64,000 bases of DNA from Rheum nobile (taxonomy: Eukaryota; Streptophyta; Magnoliopsida; Caryophyllales; Polygonaceae), in assembly GCA_027886185.1 (NCBI GenBank), contig WOAB01000018.1, positions 682,001-746,000 of the forward strand, given 5' to 3'. A program made the translations under genes and the position numbers. Below are positions 1 to 11,151 of this stretch, piece after piece. The number at the start of each line of letters is the position of its first letter. The stretch's first letter is position 1. Under the pieces are notes generated by a model. The model did no database searches. It saw nothing but the letters and a program-made list of their open reading frames with translations, and was not told where the DNA came from.

Positions 1-329
1 AAAACCCGAAAGGACGGCTTAGGTAAAAAGCAGGTGGCTTGGACCGGAATTAGGTTGGGGTAATAATTGGTCAAGAGTGATGTGAGTATATTGTGAGCCC
101 ATCTATTGAAAAATGAAATGAGTGGCTTGGTGAAAACCCGAAAGGGCGCCTTGGCAAAATGAGTGAAAAGAAGAAGAATGATTTTTAGGATTCCTCATTT
201 TTCCTAGCGTGGTGATATAAAAAGAGGAGTTATAAGGAGGATTCGGATAGGTCACTCTAGGAGGTATAAGAAGATAGATGGGAGACTAGGATTAGAATTT
301 ATTCACTCTATGGTGTTTGGGATAAGCTT
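1..329 (+). other. 3' internal end of an LTR retrotransposon
   Basis: No open frame of note. A 12-base motif AAAACCCGAAAG followed by a GG-CTT-like tail occurs at 1 and again near 133, as in the untranslated spacer between the last ORF and the polypurine tract of plant Ty3/gypsy elements. The assignment rests on position just upstream of the purine tract at 330-337; the rest of the element would lie left of the window. Confidence 0.45.
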
Positions 330-2288
330 GGGGGAGGTACTCTGCTTCCCTTTTAGCTTGGTTGTGTGGGGTGTTGAGATTTCTTGATTTGATGTTGTGG
401 TTTATTGTGCTGAGCTTATTTTTGTATGGTTGCCTGGAGTTTATTGTTGGGGATGATTCTTGGAGATTGAGTTTTCTATGCTTCCTGAGACCTTGGGGAT
501 TGAATTGGAGGAGTAGGTTGACTTTAGCTTACTCGAGGACGAGCAAGGTTTAAGCATTTGGGATTTGATCAGTGCTATTTTATAGTGCATATCTAGGGAT
601 TATTACCAGGTTTGAGGCGCCATTTGGTGGGATTTAGAGCACAATTGGAGATTATGGAGTTAGAGCGGAGAAGTGTAGTTTTGGTGGTCTGGAGGAGCTA
701 ATTGGAGACATCCAGAGGAAGAAGAGTTGACCACCTGAGGAGACAAGGAAAATCCATGAAGGAACCACAAGGAGTTGGCTAATTTCCGAAGAAAATGACG
801 CGAAAGAGAAGAGGCCGCGACCGCGACCCGAAGGCTGCGCCCGCGGTTAATTTCGGGAATTAATTAGGCCACTTCGAGAGCAAACCGCGACCGTGGCCAA
901 AAGGCCGCGACCGCGGCCATCACGTGAGGCAAAGCAGCGAAATTAATTAAACGAGCCCGCGTGCTGGAAATTGAAGGAAATTAGGCCCAAATGAAGAAAA
1001 GCCCAAAAGGTCTCGGCCCATGAAGAAGGAGCATGATGCCGCGTGAGCTGAAGCGTCAAATTGAAGCGGAAGAAGACGGGGCATGACGTCAGCGCCTTAT
1101 TGATTTGCTGGAATTGAGTGGGCCGCTGCTGCTTGCGTGTGATGGGCCGAGCGAGGAGAGTGGGCTGTGCAGCTGCTTGGAGTGGGCCGCCGAATTGATG
1201 TGCTGTGCTGGGCCGAGAATGAAGCTGCTGGAATTGAAGTGGGCCGCGCTGATGAGCTGCTTGGAGTGGGGTCGAGCGAGATGCCTTGCGAGAGTGCTAA
1301 ACGAGATGGAGCGGCAGCTTTCGTATTTTTGTTTCTTTTTCCCTTTTTTCGTTTCTTTTTATTATTTTATTCCAAGATAATATTTTATTTCCTTGTAAGA
1401 TGGGGTTTGTGATCTTGGGCTTTTGGTTAACTTTATTTAACCTAATTCCCACAGCCTCCATTCATCATCTTCGGATCATCGTTTTCCATTCAGTATTGTT
1501 TTTCCCTTTCTTAGTTTAGTTCTTTATTTTGTTTTGTTTTTGGCTAGACAATTGAAGCCTTGGTTTGAATTTGATATTGAGATTATTCCTTTACTCTTTC
1601 TATGATTGTATTAATTCTCTCTTGTGCTTAATCTCATTGATCATATTTCGATTCCCCTTGATTTGTTGATTAGGACATCAAATAGATTTATAATAGTAGT
1701 TCCCTCTAGATTGACAACCTAGAGAAATTAGTATTATGCTATTGGTTCCCCTTTTCCATACAACCTGTTGAGATTGTTATTGATCATACTACTAACGATT
1801 GGAGGATACTGGTTGAGAATCTAAATCTCTTAGTTTGTGTAGAGAATTAATTGCATGCAATTGTATGACTGGTTGCTACACGTGCATGTACCTATCTATT
1901 CCTGAACTTCTTGCTGCTATTAAACTAGATCTTGAAGGTTAGTAGGGATTTGTTTGATAGTTAGGGCTATTAGGACTGGTTGGACTGGTAACTATTTCAG
2001 AACAGAAATTAGAACATTCATGAGTATTGAGGACTAGGGATAATCAATGATTGATCAACCAAACTAAAGGTGGATATTTGTCTAGCCAAGCTTTCTATGT
2101 TTTGTTTATCGTTTCTTAGTTAGTTTCATACAAAACCCCCCCTTTGTCTTTGTTATCAATTGGTGAATGATCTTGCAAACAAGAAATATAACTTGATTCT
2201 CTGTGTGATTCGACCCTTACTTACCAGACTACATTAGTTAGGTTTGTTTAGGATTATTTTGTTTAGGTGTTACGACAACGCCCTATCA
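330..2288 (+). mobile_element. 3' LTR of a Ty3/gypsy (Athila/Tat-like) element, with polypurine tract
   Basis: A purine run GGGGGAGG at 330-337, preceded by AAGCTT, is the usual polypurine tract of Athila/Tat-type elements. The sequence from there to the CA at 2287-2288 looks like a long non-coding LTR: a GC-rich part (about 780-1300, with repeated CCGCGACCGCG-type motifs), then an AT-rich 3' half ending in a GATTCGACCCTTACTTACC-type stretch that I associate with this group. The exact left LTR boundary is not clear because no TG lies directly after the purine tract. The short ORFs at 362-553 and 1105-1412 look accidental. No second LTR is in the window, so neither length nor target duplication can be checked. 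Confidence 0.55.
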
Positions 2289-2295
2289 GATTTCA

Positions 2296-2740
2296 CTTGA
2301 CCCCTGAAAGTGATGGTTGGGGATACACCCCCATCGGACTAGATCTGGCCCAAAAACGATAGTAAATTACCCAAAAGTGATGGTTGTGGATAGACCCCGA
2401 CCTGAAATAGAAATGATGGTTGGAGATAGATCTCGACCCAAAATGGAAGTGATGGTTGAGGATAGACTTTGACTCGAAATAGAAATGATGGTCAGGGATA
2501 GACCTCGACCAGCCTAGACCCAACCTGAAAACGAAAGTGAATGACCGACGAAAGTGATTAGTTTGTTATAGAGCACGACCTGAAATAGAAATGATGGTTG
2601 TGGATGGACCCCGATCGGACCTGACCCGACCCAAAAACATAAGTGAATGACCTGAAAGTGATGGTTCGAGATAGATACTGACACAAAATAGAAGTGATGG
2701 TGACCTGTAATAGAAATGGTGGTTGGTTATGGTCATAGCA
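2296..2740. repeat. Degenerate minisatellite, period about 35-40 bp
   Basis: A motif of the form AARTGATGGTTGNGGATAGA followed by CYCGACC and GAAATAGAA recurs roughly every 35 bp (near 2374, 2411, 2446, 2481 and, more diverged, 2590, 2660 and 2700). Open frames on the minus strand here are by-products of the repeat. Confidence 0.7.
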
Positions 2741-3440
2741 AACGTGTAGCGTTGAGTTCAACTCCATGACTTAACGTGTAGCGTTGAGTTCAACTCCATG
2801 ACTTAACATTCAATCTTAAATCACCTTCCAACACCCATAAAAATAGTAGTTGTGCATATAATCTAACCAATTGCATTGAACACCCACCATCAGCTATTTC
2901 GAGCCTATTAGAAGGATATAGATGAGAATTATTGCTTCAAGGCAAATATGCGGATGCAAAAACTTGATTACTCAAATCAAATACAACCAATTTCGCACTT
3001 GTTGTGTTTTCGTACCTTGCAAGTGCAAATAGGAAACATTTAAAGCACAAGTTTTTTTGCAGATAAACAAAGTCGAAAGACTCACGTCGTCAACTGTCTT
3101 GTTTTCAATGGTGTTTCAGGAATTGCTTCCGGAAGTGCAAATCTCAACATAGTGGAGTCTGAATCTAACATACTTGTAATCCTTGATCGAGGGATCAAAC
3201 CCTAATCCATACTCTTAAGCGCTGAAAATCGCAGGAGAGGGAGGAAGATTAGGTTTTTCTATTGAGGGATTCCATAACAGATACTTGTAATTCTTGTGTT
3301 TTAACATAAACACAGAGATTGAGCAAACGATAGTTGTTTCTCCGAGAAAGGCAAGCTTGTTGGTCTACTTCATCAACACGTACTAGAAACCTTACGCATA
3401 GCCCAGAGTAACAGAATCGACCAAGGGTTTCTTTTCAATG
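2741..3440 (-). pseudogene. F-box-associated (FBA) domain gene fragment, copy 1
   Basis: This is homologous in the same orientation to 26325-26884, where the minus-strand protein is readable as an F-box-associated interaction domain. Shared landmarks are GTGTAGCGTTGAGT, the CAATTGCATTGAAC/CACCCACCATCAGC block and the GATCAAACCCTAA block near 3200. Here the frame is broken throughout. A 32-bp unit is tandemly duplicated at the 3' end (2741-2772 and 2773-2804). The family context is substrate-recognition subunits of SCF ubiquitin ligases, but this copy cannot encode a protein. Confidence 0.5.
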
Positions 3441-3637
3441 AAGAGAAAATATATATTTAACATTTAATATATGGATTTGAAGTGGAGTTCTAAGGAAACT
3501 GTATCGGTAAATTCTAAAATCATATAGTAATCCTATAAAAAAATTATAAATAGATCTGGAGAAAGAAAAAGATCATCTTGACCGTTAAAATTATTTAATT
3601 GTCAAGAACTCTTCAACTGTATGTAGAATTGATTTTT

Positions 3638-4100
3638 GGCCGATAAACTGGGCAGTCGATTTTTTTTAGCCGCGCACTTCCTCCTGGGCGGCTCTATATG
3701 CCGCCCAGAATACCCTTCCAAAAACCCGGTTTGCACATGGGCGGCACCTAATGCCGCCCATGCAAACCGTTTTTTTATGAACCCGATTTGGACCTGGGCG
3801 GCATTATGGGCCGCCCAGTTTTATTGGTTTTTGTAGAACCCGGTTTTATAATTTAATTTATTTATTTATTAAAAAAAATATGATTTTCTGGAAACCAGGT
3901 TAAACCTCGGCGAGACTGTAAGCCGCCGAGTGTAAACCCTAAATTGTGGGTGGCTCAACAGGCCGCCGAAAGTGGAATTTGAAATTAAAATGTGGGCGGC
4001 TTAGTAGGCCGCCCAGACCCTAAACCGCCAAAAAATTCGAAACGTCGCCGTTATAGAAGGCCGCCCAGGGTCGTCTTCTCTGGATGCGATTTCCAGCGTT
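3638..4100 (+). repeat. MULE-1 left terminal inverted repeat with GGGCGGC...GCCGCCC hairpins
   Basis: About six short palindromic modules of the form GGGCGGC-(5-9 nt)-GCCGCCC occur in a row, near 3690, 3740, 3797, 3908, 3950 and 3992, with an AT-rich gap between 3840 and 3890. The right terminus has the same layout. Clustered modules near the ends are typical of transposase binding regions, but binding is inferred. Frames read across it are artefacts of the repeats. Confidence 0.85.
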
Positions 4101-4113
4101 CGAAATACACAAA

Positions 4114-6351
4114 AATGGAGCCGGGCCAATATTCAGTGGACGACCTATTTGCGATATTGGACGAGCAAGAGGCGTTGGAGGCGGCGGCGGGAGTGCTAGG
4201 CGGAGACGGCGGCGATTCGACGGCTGGTTCGACGTTGGCGGCGGCGGCCAATCTCTGTGTGACGGGGGGAAGCATCGACGATTCTGGGCCGCCTGCGGAG
4301 CCGCCCACTATGGGGGAATCTGGGCTGCCTGCGGAGCCGCCCACTATGGTGGAATCTGGGCCGCCTGCGGAGCCGCCCAGGACCGAGGGCGAGGAGGGCG
4401 ATATCGCGGCGGAGAATGCCTTCGACGTCGCGTGCGCGGTTGGTCAGGAGGCCATTTCAGACTTGGGTGAAATTCCAGTTCGCGAAAAGCGAAAATATGA
4501 ACGGAGGGCAACTGAAAAGGTATGGTGTTTTTTAAATTTGTAATCGTTAAATCTAATTTATTTAATTAAATTGTTTCTGCACTTGTACATTTATATACTT
4601 GGATTTTAGATTATTAAATCATTATCTTATAAAAAATAGTATAGGTAATATGCTCAATTATACTGTTAAAAATAGTATAGGTAATATGCTCAATTATACT
4701 GTTAAATAATATTTAATATATCATTGTAATGAAAATTGTAATATATTATTTTGTTTGTATGAAAATAATATTTGGACATATGTAAATAGGTTATAGTGGG
4801 TAAAATGAATATAGTTATATTTGTAAATTTGGTTTTTATTGTATTTAATCATTATAAAAAATAGTATAGGTAAATTGCGACAATTATACTGTAATATTAA
4901 ATATGTTATTGTAATGAAAATTTTAATATATTGATTTTGTTTGTAAGAAAACAATTTTCTATATTTTTAATGCAAAAATAGGAAGTGTTGTGTAAGATCG
5001 CTCGGTCCGATCGAGATAGTCGCCCTACTACTGCATCTGCTCGCAAGAGGAGGGTTGACGGTGTATCGCAGAGCCATAGTGATGTCGATAGTGAGGGTGC
5101 TAGTGAGGACGATGTTGGTCCCGTCCGCTCAGATGAGGACGTGGTTATGGAGGACCCACCTCAGCAGTCACATCAGGAGGACCCACCTCTTGAGGACTCG
5201 CCTCAGCAGCAGCTACACATGGAGGAGTCACCTGAGCCATCTCAGCAGGCCCCGTCTCAGCCTGAGTCAGCCACACAGGCCCCATCTCCCACTGAGCCAC
5301 ATCAGGAGACTCCATCTCAGCAGGCCCCGTCTCAGCCTGAGCCAGCCACGCAGGACCCACCTCCTCCTGAGCCAGCTGAGCAGTTTCCTTCTTTGTTGAG
5401 GAACTTTGACACGCACATTGCAGAGCTGATATGGACGAAGGCGTCGTTGGACCCACCCGAGGACGTTGTTAGGAATTTGAGGGTCCAGACACGCCCTTCG
5501 CAGTTTGCATTTTGGAGGGATCGTATTCCCAGAGGGGTCCCTGCGGAGGGGTCCTGGTTTTGGATTGCGCAGCAGACGGGGTTGACCGGTTTACTTGATT
5601 TCCAGTTCGGCCATGTTGATCACAACCTCATTTCAGCGTTCGTTGAGAGATGGCATCCAGAGACGAACACCTTCCACTTTCCCTGGGGCGAGATAGGTCC
5701 TACGCTACATGACGTGCTGATGATTCTAGGGCTGCCGATCGAGGGTTTTGAGGTGACGTCGCCATGGACCGGTCAGGATATCGAGCTGGCGGAGTGTGAG
5801 GCTTTGTTCGGCTATTTGTTTGGGATAGATTCGGACTACAGCTTTGATGAGGATGATGCTGACATGGTCTGCGACCTTAGGAAGGGTTGGGTCAAGCAAT
5901 TCCAGCTTGGGAGGCATGTGATGAGGATGATTGAGGAGGGTGCCCACCCAGAGGATATAGCAGCCGGTTTCTTATGGCACGTCATGTCGGCTAGCATCTT
6001 CGTTGACAAGTCAACGAACGAGCTGAAGACCACACTGCTACATCTTTTTGTGGACTAGGAGCGTGTCGTTCATACTGCTTGGGGTACCGGGGTTCTGGCT
6101 CTCCTTTATAGGAACCTTGGAGAGGGTTCTCGGGCCGGAGCTGCACAGTTCGCCGGCTGCGCACGTCTTTTGGAGGTAGGCCTTTAATATAGTTAACTTA
6201 TAATTTAGATTATTAATATACATTATTGAATTGTTTATAACTAGTGGTTGTCTTTCTCTGTACGCAGGTTTGGATTTGGACGTACTTTGTATACTTCCCG
6301 GGCAACCCTAACCTCAAGGATTTGGACGTACTTTTTTATGTTTCATGTTAA
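4114..6351 (+). pseudogene. Plant mobile domain (PMD / MAIN-like) gene of MULE-1, broken
   Basis: Three exons are readable: 4114-4519 (start ATG, MEPGQYSVDD), 4982-6175 and 6268-6351. Exon 1 is Ala/Gly-rich with three SGPPAEPP-type repeats and ends in a basic REKRKYERRATEK segment. Exon 2 starts with an acidic, Pro/Gln-rich low-complexity part, then the PMD fold: FWRDRIPRG, GLTGLL, FVERWHPETNTFHFPWGE, TLHDVLMILGLPI and FVDKSTNELKT, the hallmarks of PF10536 proteins (MAIN-like, phosphatase-7-long-form homologues). A TAG at 6056-6058 interrupts it; the frame then continues with HTAWGTGVLALLYRNLGEGS. Exon 3 keeps only the WIWTYFVYFPGNP start before a stop, so the C-terminal part of the domain is missing. 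PMD genes are often MULE cargo; the biochemical function of the domain is not settled. Confidence 0.8.
4620..4900 (+). repeat. Short tandem repeats in the intron of the MULE-1 PMD gene
   Basis: A ~37-bp unit containing AATAGTATAGGTAATATGCT and CAATTATACTGTTA is present twice in tandem (about 4634-4705) and once more, diverged, at 4857-4895. The intron (4520-4981) is otherwise very AT-rich and non-coding. Confidence 0.65.
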
Positions 6352-6569
6352 ACTAGTGTACGCTTTAATGTTTTCGTGAACGTGTTTTTGTTAATGATTA
6401 GTAATATTGTTGTCTCGTATAGCATTTTCCCGATTTTTTTCAATTCTCAAAAACAAATGATTAAAAACACAATATACGATCAATCTCAATCAAACTTTCA
6501 CACAAAAGGAAATACAATATCATATATAAAGTCGATTACAATCCAAAAAACCTAGGTAAGTATGTCAGG

Positions 6570-9500
6570 TCACCCATGATATGCTCGCTCCTCTACATAA
6601 TTCTTGAACCTATCCTTGAAGTGCTCATGACTATCCCATCCATCAACACTTGGATCCTTGTAAATGCGCCACTGTCTTGGAGGTGGTGGAATGGGACAAT
6701 GGTCATTAATAAGCCAAATCTGTACACGTAAATAATACAGTTACTAAAAAAATTATGAAAGAATAAGTAAATACGAGAGAGTAGGACTCCACGTACCGGT
6801 ACGTAATGGTCTCTCCTGCCTACATGTGCTATTGCATAAACCTTTGTCGGAGGCTCGGCACCCAGGGGGGCCCACAATGGAAGACATGTGTGCGGTCCGA
6901 ACCATGATAAGACAACAACAGCCACTTGGTGTTCCATTGCAAACGCCAACCCAGTAATAGGCATTATACACCAGAAGTTTGCCGTGCACGGTGAAGGAAT
7001 ATAATTCAATTTCCTAACAAATTCTTCTAACGTCAACGCTTCCTCCGCAAGCATCGCTACGTAGTTCGCTCCATGTGCCTGGACGTGCTTCGAAAGCCCT
7101 AATCGGACATCAATGTACCCGTCTTCTTGGCGACACAGCAAAACGGCAAGAGAACGGAACCCACAATGACCATCACCTTTGACATTTTGAACTCCAGAAA
7201 TGTAGGCGAACATGAAATGATCAATATTCTCGTGCCCCTAGTTGAAGCCGAGATACTTGACCGGCTTGTTTGAACCCGACTTGGACTTGGTTGAAGCAGA
7301 TTTCGGCTTTGCATGTTTAGTGGCACTCCCCTTTGTTGTTGAAACTCCACTGTGAGGTCGTCCGCTAGAAGGGCATCCTTTCGATCCCGGGGATCCAACG
7401 GACGATTTCACATTGGTCGTCTCTTTCTCTGCAGGCTCATCCTCCTCATCCAATCCCAGCTCCTCATCCTCCATCTTCATCTTCTGCTTCTCCTTCTTCA
7501 TGTTTGCATCCATATGCTCGTCCCAACACATTTTCCTCTTCGTACCGGTCTTTCTCGCATTCATCCTAGGCCTCCCCTTCTTGGTCTCACCACGTGACGG
7601 GTCTTGAATATCGCACGATGTAGGGTCCTTTGACTCACGCCACTTTTCCGCCATCTTCTTCAAATCAAATCCCTCAACTGTCCCACATAAGTACTCTTCA
7701 ACGAAGTCATCCACCGTGACATTGTCCGCTGTCAGTGAAACACCATCATCGACATCAAGATCCTTAGCATCCACCCCTTCCCATCGGATCTGCTTCCAGA
7801 AAATATCAACCTCTTCAGGCACTAACGGATAACCCGTCTCCACGTAGACCTTAATTGTGTGTGGGCAAGGCAGCCCCAGTGTGGACCTCCACCAAAAATC
7901 AGCACATTTGTTCCCAATTTTCCCCTCCTTTGCTAACACAGCTTGGGCATACAACATCCTCAGGCATTTTTCAGAGCACTTTTCAAGGATGCGCTTGAAG
8001 AACACCTTAACCCACTCAGGGCCTTTCACTATCTCCATGGGAAAGGCAGTGCAGTTCTTGGTCATCTCATATCGGATCTTCCGATGCTGATCAACAAACA
8101 TGTTGTCGATGTGCTGCACAAGTGTGTCGAACCCTCCGACGGATGTCTCAATCATGTCCTTAAGCATAGAGTGCTGACCCTCAACCCTGAAAATAATATA
8201 TTCGTATACAATTAACTAAATAAATTTTATAACCCAATTTGATTGCAAATGTTTGTATGAAAGTTACCTGTTTGATGTTCTTGTGGCAAAATGGAGAACA
8301 TCATCACACCATGCCGCAACCAACTTCTTCTTATGCTCATTAAACCAAGTTTGCTCTACATATCGCACCAAGCCTTCACTCCATATCCCCTTAAAGTGAG
8401 CAAGCCGCTCTCTGTACTCCTCCTTTGTGTGAGACCTCATCACCCGACGAACACTTCCCGAGAATTTCTTCTCGTCAATCTTCGTCGTCTTAGCATATGC
8501 CTTCACATTACGGTCTACATGGACCTGACACAAGTGATGACGAACCTTCGGAAACACCAGTTTGGCAGCCTTGATCAGTCCTAGCTCTCGATCAGACATG
8601 ATGCATACGAGATTTTTCTCCCCGTACAACCACTTCAATCGTCTCAGCGCCCATGCATAGTGGTTTGTCGTCTCCCTTACCATGAACACAAGAGCAATGC
8701 AATATGTGTAGTTGGTGCAAGTAAACCCAACAATCTGGAACAGAGGCATACCGTACCTATAAATGCAACAACAACAAAATTAAAACCCGCAGAAAATACC
8801 ATTATCTACACATAATACAAAAAAGACTAAGGTTTACCTGTTGGTTTTGTAGGTCGAATCCATAATGACGACATTAGGAAACATGCACAACAAATGTCGA
8901 GCGTCTGGATGAGAAATAAACAAGCACGCCAAAACCTCCTTCCCATCTTCCCTCGTCTTAGTAGCAGTGTCCAACAAATAGCCTTTCTCATTCAAAAATC
9001 CCAATGACCATTGTGTCACATTCAGATTGCCCAGGGATTTCAACCTCTCCTTAGCCCTAACAGTGTACACCTGATTCCTCGAACTCGTTGCACTCGAATA
9101 TTCGTAAGCTGTGTAGAAATAACCTTGGGTCTTGCACCCGCCGCAGTATCAATCATCACTTTCCTACGCTGCTCCTTCGTAAGTCGGGTAGCAAATGCAC
9201 GGCCGGTCAAGGTGGTAGAAAACATATGGTTATGGGATCCACTAACAACCGATAAGGTCCACCCAGGATCTCTAATAACATTTCCTTCCCTAAAAGTACC
9301 ATGCAGCAAAAAGGGACAACCCTTCTTTTTTGACCTAGTTTTATTCACTCGTATCGGGCTGACCTTTATACCATCGACTAACACCTTCTTCTTGCCGGAC
9401 CTAGGTAACCCGAATCTCTCACAGTGAAGTATAATCTTTTTAGGATTTGATGATTTAGTAGTGATCACCATAAAAGACTAAAACCTACCCTTTGCACCCA

Positions 9501-9874
9501 ATCTCTCAATCCTTTCTTACTAGGAAATATCTCAGTAGTAGTAAAATGGGATGAGAAATCGATAGTTATAAATCCATCATCACTAGAATCACCCTATTTA
9601 TATACAAAAATTACCACATTAGAGACTAATTAATAATTAAATTTCTAAAAACTAATATCAACAAATTAAATATTATTTCAAAACAGTTTAACATTTCAAA
9701 GACTAAATGCATTTAAGATCTAATTATTTTATACAGTAAAAATTACAATATTACATACCTTGAAGTACTCGGGAGAAATTGGCGCCTGCAAATCACCCTC
9801 ATCATCTACAGATGTGTTAGCGCTCGAAGAGGACTCCGACAATCCCCTCCAACCAGAACCGCTTGACGACGACA
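6570..9874 (-). pseudogene. MULE transposase with C-terminal OTU cysteine protease domain (MULE-1)
   Basis: Reading leftward: a Ser-rich first exon (9874-9758), a second exon near 9600, then the N-terminal DNA-binding part with the GSHNHMFSTTLTGRAFATRL block. The MULE catalytic domain follows, with first Asp in VIMDSTYKTNR (~8850) and second in IMSDRELGLIKAAKLVFP (~8590), then a degenerate SWIM-type CPH motif (CADFWWRSTLGLPCPH, ~7870) and a long Lys-rich linker. An in-frame TAG at 7238-7240 separates this from an OTU domain: KGDGHCGFRSLAVLL (Asp and nucleophile Cys, ~7170) and AHVGRRDHYVP (His, ~6805). The last exon 6719-6570 ends the protein. Single-base frameshifts near 9470 and 9105 and the TAG make it a pseudogene. 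The introns after STYKTN and after HYVP have good splice sites. OTU proteases cleave ubiquitin; here the activity is only inferred from the triad. Confidence 0.85.
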
Positions 9875-9949
9875 TTTATTATGAAAATGAGTTTCTAGAT
9901 TTGGATACAATACAATACCACCATCCCTAATTTATATAGCCGGCTACAC

Positions 9950-10320
9950 CTGTACTGGGCGGCCCTACGTGCAGCCCACATCGACCGTTGGGAGTGAAAC
10001 GTATACTCACTGGGCGGCACCACGTGTCGCCCATGAACCCTGGGCGGCAGGAAGTGCCGCCTATGAACCCTGTCCCCCCAAAAAACCCGGTTCACTGACC
10101 CAGTTTCTTGGGCGGCATTTCGTGCCGCCCACAACCCCGGTTTCAATGAACCGGTTTTTAAAAATACATTTTTATTTATTTCAAAAAAAAATCCCTAAAC
10201 TGAACCCATCATGGACGGCTCGTAGAGCCGCCCATGGAACTCGGGTTTTCTCGGCGGCATGTCGAGCCGCCCATGGGGAAGTGCGCGGCTAAAAAAAAGC
10301 GACTGTGCGGTTTTACGCCG
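9950..10320 (-). repeat. MULE-1 right terminal inverted repeat
   Basis: This is an inverted counterpart of 3638-4100, with GGGCGGC/GCCGCCC modules near 9957, 10012, 10040, 10110, 10205 and 10252, then GAAGTGCGCGGCT and an A-run before the last 21 bases. The arms are diverged in spacing but agree closely over the outer ~50 bases. The promoter of the transposase gene must lie in or beside this arm. Confidence 0.85.
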
Positions 10321-10420
10321 TTGATTTTTTCAACTTCAGTGTAACTACAACAATGGATTTGTGAGAGCGATTATCAATTTCATATTTCTACCCGTAACAT
10401 TAGAAAAACATTAGATACTA

Positions 10421-10677
10421 CTCCCCGTCCCATATTGTTTGTTCCGTTTGACTTTTTTACATTGTTTATAGTTGAAGATAATCTTCAAGATTTCTTCTAA
10501 TATATAAGAAAAAACATAGTCATGTGGGATCTTGTTTGATTCGTCTCAACGAGTACTTTGATAATATCAAAAAATTATAATTTTTACGGTTATGTAAGTA
10601 GAGATATTAACCATACAAAATTCGCATCGACAAGTATGTCCCTCCCCCATGAGACAAACAAAAGGGGACAAAGGGAG
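10421..10677. mobile_element. Stowaway-like MITE (257 bp), TSD TA
   Basis: The termini CTCCCCGTCCCAT and, inverted, CTCCCTTTGTCCCC are the CTCCCTCCGTCCC-type ends of plant Tc1/mariner-derived Stowaway MITEs. TA dinucleotides flank it (10419-10420 and 10678-10679). The interior, including AGTTGAAGATAATCTT and CATGTGGG, matches the element at 18325-18583 in reverse orientation. Confidence 0.9.
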
Positions 10678-10679
10678 TA

Positions 10680-11135
10680 GCTACCAATTTTTTATTTGAG
10701 AGTGGTTCCTCTTAAAACATAATCCTTTACGCCTAGACTTTATGGTCGGTTTGAATTTAAAGAATAATTCATTATCTTACGTTAAATCATATTAAATTGT
10801 TACATTTAATGTAAATTAATACAATTTAACTTATTATATAGAGAATCCAAATGGACTTGAAATATAAACTTAGATATGTTATTTGATTAATTTAATCATG
10901 GATTGATACTAAAAATTATTTAAAAGAATATTTCTGTATTGTAGATACTCGATTTTATATTATTTGTAAACTTTTTAAATGAAAAAATAATATATAAGAA
11001 ATAAACGGACTCATATTTGATATAGTAACCATTTAATGGTGTATATCTTCTTACAATATGAATTTTGTCAAAAAAATTATGTATATATACGATTTTATGA
11101 CTTTATTAATCAAATAATGCATATAAGGTTACACT
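10680..11135. other. AT-rich intergenic DNA
   Basis: No coding potential, RNA gene or terminal repeat could be recognised. The sequence is AT-rich with scattered short direct repeats only. Confidence 0.5.
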
Positions 11136-11151
11136 AAGGGATGTATAAGAT

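Larger units (their letters stand above)
3638..10320. mobile_element. MULE-1: complete Mutator-like element with 9-bp TSD TTGATTTTT
   Basis: The 9-mer TTGATTTTT occurs at 3629-3637 and again at 10321-10329, exactly flanking the element. The terminal 21 bases are inverted copies of each other (left GGCCGATAAACTGGGCAGTCG; right, reverse-complemented, CGGCGTAAAACCGCACAGTCG), followed on both sides by T-rich sequence and AGCCGCGCACTTCC. Inside, a PMD gene runs rightward from the left terminus and a transposase-OTU gene runs leftward from the right terminus, so the two converge near 6400. A 9-bp duplication is the Mutator hallmark. Both genes are interrupted, so the copy is probably non-autonomous now. 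Confidence 0.92.

Noticed and set aside
1105..1412. Two overlapping ORFs in the first LTR
   Set aside because: They consist of repeated GTGGGCCG/GAATTGA LTR segments with no recognisable protein.
3636..3836. Open frame rich in WAAP/HAAH residues in the MULE-1 terminal repeat, and its relatives at 9895-10292
   Set aside because: It is produced by the GGGCGGC palindromes; the frame has no domain and crosses the element end.
5055..5456. Ser/Leu- and Glu/Pro-rich frames overlapping the PMD gene on both strands
   Set aside because: Shadows of the proline-rich repeat part of the PMD exon.
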